DNA from: Aplectana chamaeleonis
Taxonomy: Eukaryota; Nematoda; Chromadorea; Rhabditida; Cosmocercidae
Direction of reading: 5' to 3'
Assembly (NCBI GenBank): GCA_029168955.1
Contig: JAPDOI010000064.1
Span: 1,922,001 to 1,986,000, forward strand
Length of the DNA: 64,000 nucleotides
In this document: positions 57,260-64,000 of the stretch, piece by piece
How the letters are laid out: each line of letters starts with the position of its first letter
How positions within the stretch are numbered: the first letter of the stretch is position 1
Notes under the pieces: model-generated
The model's input: the letters and a program-made list of their open reading frames with translations, nothing else
The model's database searches: none
Told to the model about the DNA's origin: nothing
Program-made: the position numbers and the translations under genes

Positions 57260-57400
57260 AGACCGATAAGAAATGGAAGAAGGTGCTATCATAGCGAGGG
57301 GGGCAGTGTTGTATAGCACTTGGCCACTCCCATTTTTCCTTGCCGCAGCCACTTCCTTGATTTGGCAAGGGAGGGAAACCCCGGGTAGGTGCTCAAATTT
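57260..57400. repeat. Dispersed palindromic repeat (family W), copy 1
   Basis: Contains AAGGTGCTAT, GGCAGTGTTGTATAGCACTTGGCC and GGGAAACCCCGGGTAGGTGC. Copies at 58790-58930; inverted parts at 58382-58500 and 58930-59000. Confidence 0.6.
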
Positions 57401-57499
57401 GATATGATAATGATGAATAAGACCATTCATTCATGGGAGTGCTGGTATCAAGGCTAGCCGGCTGTTCAACCTTAGACCATCAACCCAGTAGTAATGCTA

Positions 57500-58020
57500 G
57501 GAACGCAAAATTCAAATTGGAAACGCTGGCATGCAGAAAGAGAAGGTTTGATCTTCTGATGATGTATAAAATATTGTATGGGCATACCGGCCTTCGGCCA
57601 AACGCTTTTTTTCAAAATGAGGGCATCCACCACGAGAGGTAGCAGTCTCAAACTAGTCAGAAACCCGGCTAGGAAGAGTGTCAGGCACCATTTCTTTACT
57701 AACAGAGCTGGCAGTTAATTGGAAAAACTGCTCAAAAAGGGCAATCTGCCAACAGACCTGGGCTCCTTCAAGCGCATAGTGGAGCAGTACTTGAGGACGG
57801 AGGATGAGTGAGCTTGTGATCCTGTGTTAGTCATACTGTTATTTTCTTCGATAGATACTCCATAGTGATCTTGTGTTAGTCATGGAACTTTTTCCGACAG
57901 ATACTCTACATACTACGTGTTCCCGGTCTCGTATATCGTTGTTACATTTTATTACTACGCGTTCGTTTATCTTGTTTCGATGTCAATACGCAGGGTTACC
58001 CTGTAATAAACAATTACAAA
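57500..58020 (+). pseudogene. CR1-like LINE 3' end, copy 2
   Basis: + strand: L-E-T-L-A-C-R-K-R-R-F-D-L-L-M-M-Y-K-I-L-Y-G near 57516-57580, a frameshift near 57630, then L-V-R-N-P-A-R-K-S-V-R-H-H, a stop in the same place as in copy 55299, and the same 3' untranslated sequence ending TGTAATAAACAATTAC. 5'-truncated after the reverse transcriptase. Confidence 0.82.
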
Positions 58021-58034
58021 AACAAAACAACCAC

Positions 58035-58385
58035 TAGGGGAGCACCGGTGAAATAGGGCCTCATTGGGGCCAGGCGGAATGTACGACAGCACTTCTTTGT
58101 CAATAGGGTTGGGTCTGAATTCAATAAACTCCTTCGGTCAGGTTTGGTAGTGGGGAAACTCAGTGAATTCAAAAAGACACTTGAGAGTTATCTGTTGTCC
58201 CAGGAGTAATGTTTGTAAGATCTCTTTTCTTCATGGTGCCGGTGTATGCCTAATAGTCAGTTAATCCATTTGTTTATTGTTGTTCGACTGATTTTAGTGC
58301 TTTTAGTCTCTTAATTGCCGTTAGGGTATTTATTTCTGTTGTTGTCTTTGACACGGTTCTACCGTGTAATAAATCAAATCAAATT
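58035..58385 (+). pseudogene. Different CR1-like LINE 3' end
   Basis: + strand codons 58068-58209 read R-R-N-V-R-Q-H-F-F-V-N-R-V-G-S then L-E-S-Y-L-L-S-Q-E-stop, followed by an untranslated end closing with AATAAATCAAATCAAATTC, a short terminal repeat as in CR1 elements. It lies directly behind the previous LINE tail. Confidence 0.75.
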
Positions 58386-59454
58386 CAGTGCGGAACGGTG
58401 AAATGGGCGTGGCCAACTCCATCGCGCCATAGGGCCCCCCCTCGCTCAGATAGCACGTGGAAGAACATAGAGTTTGGCCAAGGTCCATCGCGCATTTCGT
58501 CCCTATTGAGACTGCAGACTTCGACGTGGGTGGAGCGAATGGGTACTGATTTGGGGGCGGAGGGAATTGGTGCTCGATTTTTCTCGTTTATTCTGAAAAG
58601 TCGAGATTTTCGGACTATAATATCGAATTTTCACACACGAGCTTGGACTGTGCCTCTAAAAGGTTGTGAATTTGAACGGCGAGAATTTTGTGGACGATTT
58701 GTCACGGATCCGTTTTTTTCTTGTTATTCGCAGCCATCGCACTGGGGTAGATCGCACCATATAGCTAGACCAATGATAAATGGAAGAACGTAGATTTTGA
58801 TAAAAGGTGCTATGTGGGAAGGGGGGGGGGCACTGTTGTATCGCGCTTGGCCACGCCCATTTTCCGTGTCACAATGACTCTCCTGATTTTGGCAGAGGAG
58901 GGAAACCCCGGGTAGGTGCTCAAATTTAGTGAGGCACAGTAAAATGGGCGTGGCCAAGTCCATCGCGCCATAGTGCCCCCCCCCTTCCCACATAGCACCT
59001 GATAAAAGTCCATAGCGCGTCTCGTACCTCTTGAGACGAACTTCTCCGAAATGGGCGGAGAGAGTGGGTGCCGATTTGGGGGCGGAGGGAGTGAGTGCTT
59101 GATGTTTTCCCGCTTATTCTACACAGTCTAAGCTTTCGGGTAAAATCTGACGTTGTCCGCGCGCTGTGTGTAGAAACTCTGCCAAAAGCGAATACTCAAC
59201 TCTTCAGAATAAGCGAGAAAACATCGAGCACCCTATCCCTCCGCCCACTTTGGGGTCTGGTCTCAACAGGGACGAGACACGCGATGGATTTTGATCAAAA
59301 TTTATGGTCTTCTGTTTGTTATCGGTCTAGTTTTATAGTGCGGTCTGCTACGCACTTCTAGAAAAAACATGCCGGAGACAACCCTACTACGAATTTTCCG
59401 CCATTCATTTTCTTAATTTTTGGAGCCCTTAATCCGTTTGTAGTGGGCTCTGAG
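58386..59454. repeat. Inverted and direct family W repeats
   Basis: Includes GGTGAAATGGGCGTGGCCAA (58387), TTTGGGGGCGGAGGGA (58550 and 59078), GGGCGTGGCCAAGTCCATCG (58944), and GGTGCTATGTGGGAAGG (58806). Blocks alternate in orientation, as in several overlapping palindromic MITE copies. No gene. Confidence 0.6.
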
Positions 59455-60007
59455 GCCCCGGTCAGACTTCGTCGAAAAACCTGCTGAGTCCGAATGAGTC
59501 CGGGGTGGAAAAACCTGCTGAGTCCCACTGAGTCCGGTTGCCCCCAGCGCCAACCAACTCCTCTGCGAAACACGCAATTGATAGAGACGATTATCACTTC
59601 AGCTGTGAATCGGAACGTGTTTGGTGGCTGATTTTTCTTGTTTTCAACATGTCTGAATCTGATTTCCGTATCAGCAGTACATGGGGCAGTGCGCAGACGG
59701 CGAGAGTCGAGATGCGGCGGGACTCGGCAGGTCGCAGTCGGCCGAAAAAAATGCACCCAAATCACGAAACACCTATATCGACCGGGTGGGGTGAGGAAGA
59801 TTCCGGTGGGACTCAGTGGGACTCAGTCGGTGCATTGGCCCCGCCCTTGTACGCATGAGAACCATCAGTATCGACCGGGGGGATTGCGGTGGGCATCAAA
59901 CGGTCACAGTCGGACTCAGTGGCTTGATTTTTTTGCACCCGTCTTCCACGAATTCGATGCGTATCGACCCGGTGGGACTCAGTAGATCCACCGACTATGA
60001 CGGGGTC
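59455..60007. mobile_element. GACTCAG-rich element with 5-bp duplication
   Basis: Outer bases GCCCCGGTCAGACTTC and, inverted, GACTATGACGGGGTC. Both sides carry CTGAG (59450-59454, 60008-60012). The interior has many GGACTCAGT/ACTGAGTCC units and three ATCGACCGGGTGGG-like phrases. The disrupted host repeat (..CGATTCTGG.. against GTAGTGGGCT) is intact at 57100-57150. Confidence 0.65.
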
Positions 60008-60148
60008 CTGAGCGATTCTGGAAACCCCATTGTGATCAGTGTATAATTCTGTCAAATCCGAATAGAATAACTGAAAAGCGATATCGAGGTTAGACCGCAC
60101 TTTTGATGACATCATTCTACCCATTTAGAGTGCGGGTCACGGAAGACG

Positions 60149-60234
60149 ATGGGTTCTATCAAAGACCTCATAGAGTTTCTTCGCTCAGAGTTCTCTTCTA
60201 TAGAGGATATCACAGATGACTGGGCCTCCTCGAG
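60149..60234 (+). CDS. Condensin CAP-D3-like gene, exon 1 (tentative identity)
   Basis: A worm-type acceptor, CTACCCATTTAG, ends at 60128, 20 nt before the first ATG, consistent with a spliced or trans-spliced 5' end. The exon encodes M-G-S-I-K-D-L-I-E-F-L-R-S-E-F followed by D-I-T-D-D-W-A-S-S, and ends with AG at donor GTGAGC (phase 2). The next exon by phase begins at 60831. The 596-bp intron contains a MITE remnant. An alternative would be an upstream in-frame exon, but no longer open frame is seen. Gene identity rests on exon 3. Confidence 0.55.
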
Positions 60235-60276
60235 GTGAGCATTCATCAACAAAGCCTAATCCTATTTAGGTATTAT

Positions 60277-60668
60277 TTGAAGGCAGTGTTCACAATGATT
60301 TTCGTTCTCGAGTTTCTCACATAAAAGTCAGTTGGACGCCATGTGTCACTAAAATCACGAAGAAAGGGTGAGAACGCAATCAAAGACCTGATCTTCGGCC
60401 AGGATCATACTTCCAGTGACGCGACACAGTGTTTGCCATTAATATCGACTGAAAATTGATATGCCTCATGTGCGCTGTCGTGGAACGTATGATCCCGGCC
60501 TTAGTGAGATAATCTTGGTAGAGACGGGGTGAGGATACAGCTTTCGATGTACTTCTGGTCCATTTTCCCCAATTTTTTTCTCGGTTTCGGCTTCACCCGG
60601 GACCTAGTAATCGATTTAGCGAATAATCCCGAGTGGGAAGATTATCGTGAACATTCCTTCAGAGACTT
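60277..60668. mobile_element. Degraded TTAA-type MITE in intron 1
   Basis: Left end TTGAAGGCAGTGTTCACAAT; worn right end GATTATCGTGAACATTCCTT. A palindromic insert at 60395-60500 (GGCCAGGATCATAC against its complement) shares a core with 39260-39300. Confidence 0.55.
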
Positions 60669-60830
60669 CTGTTCTGATAAGACGTTTTTAGTGTACAAAG
60701 TAACTATACGGACTTCGCTTCAATCTCCACCGTTTTTACGCCTTCATTCTACGAGGAACCTCGCGTCACCGCTCGACTTAGGAAACGTGCGTAAATATAT
60801 TAACTTATAATAGTAAAGATTTTTATTCAG

Positions 60831-61034
60831 GGTGCGCGAGCCAAATCTGTCTATGGCTTCCTTTCCTTCGCTTAGTCATCTTTGGATTTTTTCAGTTTTC
60901 ACAAACCTCGCTAAATATGAAGTCGAATGTGACGATCCGGAAATCTGGAATGAGCTCACGAAGGTTGACATGTCTGGTCAACAACTTTGCGTATTACTCT
61001 GGTTTTCTATAGAATGGTCTCTCACGAAGAATAG
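60831..61034 (+). CDS. CAP-D3-like gene, exon 2 (tentative identity)
   Basis: Strong acceptor TTTTTATTCAG. One base completes exon 1, then 67 codons include S-H-L-W-I-F-S-V-F-T-N-L-A-K-Y, E-C-D-D-P-E-I-W-N-E-L-T and Q-L-C-V-L-L-W-F-S-I-E-W. Ends with AG at GTAAAA, phase 2. Helix-rich and Trp/Leu-rich, as in HEAT-repeat proteins. Composition and splice signals make it convincing as coding sequence. Confidence 0.65.
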
Positions 61035-61094
61035 GTAAAACTGAAACGAATCCACATGTTCTTAACTGAAACATATAATAAAAATACTTTTAAG

Positions 61095-61203
61095 CTCTTT
61101 CGAACAAGTGGAACGTGGGACTCTCGCAGCTTGTGCTTACCTTCACCTCGCCAGTATAAAAGGCTCCAAGGCCTACCATATTTTCAACCCTCAGCTCTAC
61201 GAA
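61095..61203 (+). CDS. CAP-D3-like gene, exon 3 (tentative identity)
   Basis: A 60-nt intron ends at TACTTTTAAG. The first base C completes Ser; then S-F-E-Q-V-E-R-G-T-L, A-A-C-A-Y-L-H-L-A-S-I-K-G-S-K-A-Y-H-I-F, N-P-Q-L-Y-E. The pattern Y-L-x-L-x-x-x-x-G-S-x-A-x-x-x-F-x-P-x-x-F/Y resembles an N-terminal segment I recall from condensin II subunit D3, a HEAT-repeat protein that compacts mitotic chromosomes. This is recollection, not an alignment. Ends in phase 0 at GTGAGT, a good donor. Confidence 0.6.
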
Positions 61204-61284
61204 GTGAGTTCCAGGTTTTGTTTACAATTCTTTGGCACTCCTTATCTATTCATTTATATGAGTGGCTGTTTATGTGGAGTGCAG

Positions 61285-61404
61285 ACAAAAATAGATGCAG
61301 ATATCCATGTATTCTGGGAGGCTATAGAAGTCATTACCAGGAACACACAAACACTCCAAGAGGAAGATAAGAACATGGAAAAGAAATTAATGAATAAGAC
61401 ATCA
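61285..61404 (+). CDS. CAP-D3-like gene, exon 4 (tentative identity)
   Basis: An 81-nt intron ends at GGAGTGCAG. The exon is in phase 0 and reads T-K-I-D-A-D-I-H-V-F-W-E-A-I-E-V-I, then a charged helix E-E-D-K-N-M-E-K-K-L-M-N-K-T-S to a good donor, GTAAAT. The intron before it has no stop and is divisible by three, so retention would also stay in frame. The gene must continue beyond 61405, but no further exon was found before 64000, where nested MITEs fill the space. Confidence 0.6.
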
Positions 61405-61605
61405 GTAAATAAGATGGAGTACCCCTGAACGTTCATGGAATCGTTTAGCGATTGGTTGTATTCAATGGGCTATCACTGCACATTGTGTCGTCTCTGAACT
61501 CATGCAGTTGGCCGGATACGATTTCGTTGACCGTTTTGTCAAGCCCGAGTAATACGAGCGGAGCATCGAAGTGCGCGGATGTACCATACCCAGTTCGTGA
61601 GTGAT
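61405..61605. other. Intron start of the CAP-D3-like gene
   Basis: No repeat ends recognised; a TGA closes the exon-4 frame at 61426-61428 if the donor is not used. Confidence 0.35.
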
Positions 61606-62821
61606 TACTCAGAAAACGCATGGAATACGTGTCGATAATGCATTCAACTCGAGTGACCGCTCCTATCGAAAAGTTCTTTCGCATGGGCACGTGCTGCAAA
61701 AAAATCATTACAGGGGTACGTAGTGCGAAATTTGAACACCGGAGCACGTGCTGCAAGGTAGTCCAGTGCCATCGTAGCAGCACACCGACACGCGACGCGG
61801 CCGGCACACCGACTCAGATACTGGGGGAGGTGCGATTCGGCCGCGATAGGCGTTCTAGTTGGGTACTTCGTCGAATTGAAAGGAAGTTTCGCAGCAGTAC
61901 ATGCTGCTTTTTAGGAGCACGTGGTCTGTTTCAAGGGACTGTGTGGCGCAGAGTGGCGAAATTTCTCCAGCATCTGCGTTTCCCACGCGACAACACGTCG
62001 TCCTATAATAGTAGCACGCATTGCTGGGGGCGGGGTCCCACCCCTTCGATTGGAGCTGGTCTCCCCCAACAAGGATGCGGTCCAGGTCACGGCTCGTAGC
62101 AGGGGGGTCACCCCCACAAGAACATAACCCTCGCTACGGTCGACAGCGAGGGAGCTCCCCTCGCTGAGGACTGTGGGGGAGAGTCCCAGCGGTCAAAAAT
62201 CGTGTGGGAAGTGACTCGTAGTCACACTCCAGGAGCAGCTCCGAAAGGCCGACTGCGCTCTCTATGGTATGGGGCCCCTTATAAATGTGCAGTGCGGCTG
62301 ACATGCGCCTGATCAGTTGTGGAGCGATCGATCAACGTATTCAATCATAGGCGTCGTGGCTCGCTCGTCGTCCATACTGCATCGTTGTCGAATCAAAAGC
62401 GTGTCATGGCCGAGTGGAGCGCTTATGTGTTGCGGCACGTGTCTCGCATTTCGACGTCGATTAGGCGACGTGACGCTCGAAGGGTACGGAGCCGTATCGT
62501 CGTCCATAGCGCTTTGTAGTGGAACCGAGAGCCTATCGTGGCCGAATCGGAACCCCCAGTTGTCTAAGGACATAAGGCGCGGCCGGCTCACAGAGCATCA
62601 TTTGAGGCCGTCAGCGGCTGGGCAGGCCAAGTACTGCAAACTTGGGTAATGGAACTGGCGAGACACACACGCATTTAACGTTTTCTTTTTTGTGCTCAAT
62701 TTGAAACACAATAGGAGCAAGTGCTCTCCTAGCAGCACGTTCCCTGACGGTGCTGGGAACCGCCTCGTCTTCGAGTTGAATGCGTATTCGACACGCACTG
62801 AATGCGGCGATTGTCTGAGTA
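61606..62821. mobile_element. CACGTG-rich MITE (family F), interrupted copy
   Basis: Ends TACTCAGAAAACGCATGGAA and, inverted, TGCGGCGATTGTCTGAGTA. Same internal order as 54341-54924, but split between CGGCACACCGA and GCGCGGCCGGCTC by the family G element. Confidence 0.82.
61813..62571. mobile_element. Family G element nested in family F
   Basis: Ends CTCAGATACTGGGGGAGG and, inverted, CCCCCAGTTGTCTAAGGA. The body matches 40551-41230, including AGGTGCGATTYGGCCGCGAT, the GTGGGGGAGA region, the TATA-like CCTTATAAATG at ~62277 and CGATCGATCAACGTRTTCAA. Confidence 0.78.
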
Positions 62822-63079
62822 CTCAAGCAAAGCGGCCAATAGTCCTATTCTGGGAGCTCGGCCGCCCAAGTCAGCGATGCCGGGTCTGAACTCGGCAGGC
62901 GTGTCAGGTGCTCCCTTAGGCGCTATTCATACTCTTCAACGTCAGCGCGTCACGCGCGTGATGTCTGCTTGGTCATGGCGGCGGCGGCCGTAACGACTTT
63001 TCTTATCATACATAATAATAAACGGCTGAGAGTTGACCAGCGACCGTTGACCGATGACCGGAGAATGTGAGGGTTCCAG
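62822..63079. other. Spacer with a solo GGCGCTATTCATA end
   Basis: 62919 begins GGCGCTATTCATACTCTTC, the same terminus as the 26092-26455 MITE, followed by GCGTCACGCGCGTGATG. Its right end is not seen. 63028-63060 repeats TTGACC/GACCG words before the small minisatellite. Confidence 0.55.
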
Positions 63080-63360
63080 ATGGGAGTGGACCGAGCGCTG
63101 GGGTACGTGTATGGGACTCAATTGGGAGTGCGCCTTGCGTCGGAGAAATTGTGCGGGACCCAACTGGGAGTGCGCCGAACAGCCGGGCTAAGTGTACCGG
63201 ATCTAACCGGGAATGCGCCAAGCGCCGGGGAAAGTGTGTGTGTGTGGGACCCAAATAGGCATGCGACAAGAACCGTGGGGAGTGTGCGGGGTCCTGTTGG
63301 GAGTGTGTCGAGCGCCGGATTAAGTGTACTGGACCCAGCTGAGAGTGAGCAGCTCGTCGG
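63080..63360 (+). repeat. Second, diverged patch of the 40-bp minisatellite
   Basis: About seven monomers of the GTGTGGGACCCAACT..GAGTGCGCCGAGCGCCGGGG theme, more diverged than the core of the 11860-17430 array. 45 kb separates the two. Confidence 0.85.
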
Positions 63361-63650
63361 GGCGTAGGCCATCGGCCGTGGTCATGGCCCTTGGTCATCA
63401 TCAGCCCGTTCTGGAAACGGAGAAAGAATTTGGACTACCACCCTCTTTAGCGGTGTAGGGTATGATCCCTGTCACGGCTCGCAGCAAGGAGGCCAACCTC
63501 GCCACGGTCCGCAACAAGGACATCATCTTCGGCACGGTCCACAACGAGGAATTTTCCCTCACAATTTGCCATGGGGACGATCGTCCGAAAATTGACATCA
63601 AGAAGGTGACGCAATGTCACCTTCTCGGACAGGCCTCAAACGGCCAACTA
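63361..63650. repeat. CACGGTCCGCAACAAGGA-type short tandem
   Basis: 63470-63560 has about three ~30-bp units of CACGGTCCRCAACRAGGA. Comparable but diverged phrases occur in family G elements (40780-40830, 62110-62150), so this may be a continuation of such an element. Confidence 0.5.
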
Positions 63651-64000
63651 CTCAGGGAGTCGGGGGGTTCTATTCGGCCACGATTGGCTTTCGACTCGAC
63701 TACAAAGCGGTTGGACGACGATATGACCACGTAATTTCCTTGCGCCACGTGGCCTAATCGTCGTCCAAGTGAGAAGCACGTGGCGCCAATCATAGCCGTT
63801 TCACTCGGCCACGATACGCTTTCGATTCGACTACGATGAGCTTGGGCGACGGACGAGCCACAATGCCCATGATTGAACACGTTGATCGATCGCTTCAGAA
63901 CTGACCCAGCGCATGTCAGCCGCACAGCACGTATATAAGGGGCTCGATCCCCAAGAGAGCGCAGTCCGCCTTTCGGTACCGCTCCTGGAAGGTGACTACG
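63651..64000. mobile_element. Family G element, inverted, cut by window end
   Basis: Begins CTCAGGGAGTCGGGGGGTTC, which is the right end of copy 40551-41230 in reverse. Runs through GGCCACGATTGGCTTTCGA and the TATA-like box (inverse) near 63930 to the window edge. Confidence 0.72.

Noticed and set aside
60529..60810. Open frame looking like an extra exon (L-V-I-D-L-A-N-N-P-E-W)
   Set aside because: It overlaps the worn right end of a TTAA MITE, lacks a good acceptor, and exon 1 joins the 60831 exon directly in phase. A skipped exon cannot be fully excluded.
1..64000. tRNA or rRNA genes
   Set aside because: No box B-type GGTTCGAATCC with a matching cloverleaf and no conserved rRNA stretches were found by eye.

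Overview
The window looks like a repeat-rich piece of a nematode nuclear genome, probably a rhabditid or strongylid (clade V) worm. Three things point there: real coding exons are separated by tiny introns of about 49-81 nt with worm-style 3' sites (TTTTCAG, TTTATTCAG, TTTAAG); many palindromic DNA elements end in TTAA-type termini; and there are CR1/jockey-like LINEs and Tc1/mariner, hAT and Mutator-like elements. I see no bacterial operon, rRNA, tRNA or CRISPR array. All of this was read by hand, with no database search.

Two host genes can be traced, both on the + strand. (1) Positions about 1766-27250 hold the C-terminal part of a Zwilch homolog (kinetochore RZZ complex). It is split into seven exons whose reading phases agree, and its introns of 16.7 kb and 7.5 kb are packed with transposons and a 5.6-kb minisatellite. 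(2) Positions 60149-61404 hold the first four exons of a second gene, whose start codon lies just after a likely splice or trans-splice acceptor. It may encode a condensin II CAP-D3-like protein; that identity is tentative. Its next intron runs into nested repeats that fill the window to 64000.

Everything else I can explain is mobile or repetitive DNA. 0.5-1.5 kb: TTAA-type MITE broken by a second MITE. 3.4-5.4 kb: dead mariner carrying a hAT element. 5.9-10.1 kb: nearly full-length CR1-like LINE, minus strand. 11.9-17.4 kb: higher-order minisatellite. 17.9-25.5 kb: MITEs, a 1.5-kb CTCAGG-ended element, and a Tc1-like foldback inside another palindrome. 26.1-31 kb: small palindromic elements. 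31.5-35.6 kb: jockey-like LINE fragments, one inside a hAT element. 36.0-37.8 kb: another hAT element. 39.0-42.3 kb: palindromes and a Tc1-like foldback. 42.7-47.6 kb: a four-layer nest (MITE, Mutator-like, hAT, small palindrome). 48-54 kb: MITEs and long palindromes. 54-59 kb: LINE 3' ends, one with a twin-priming-type inversion. 59.5-64 kb: nested MITEs and a second small patch of the minisatellite.

The most informative signals are intact target-site duplications and 'empty sites' present elsewhere in the same window. They allow insertion order and termini to be read directly, and they define several element families.
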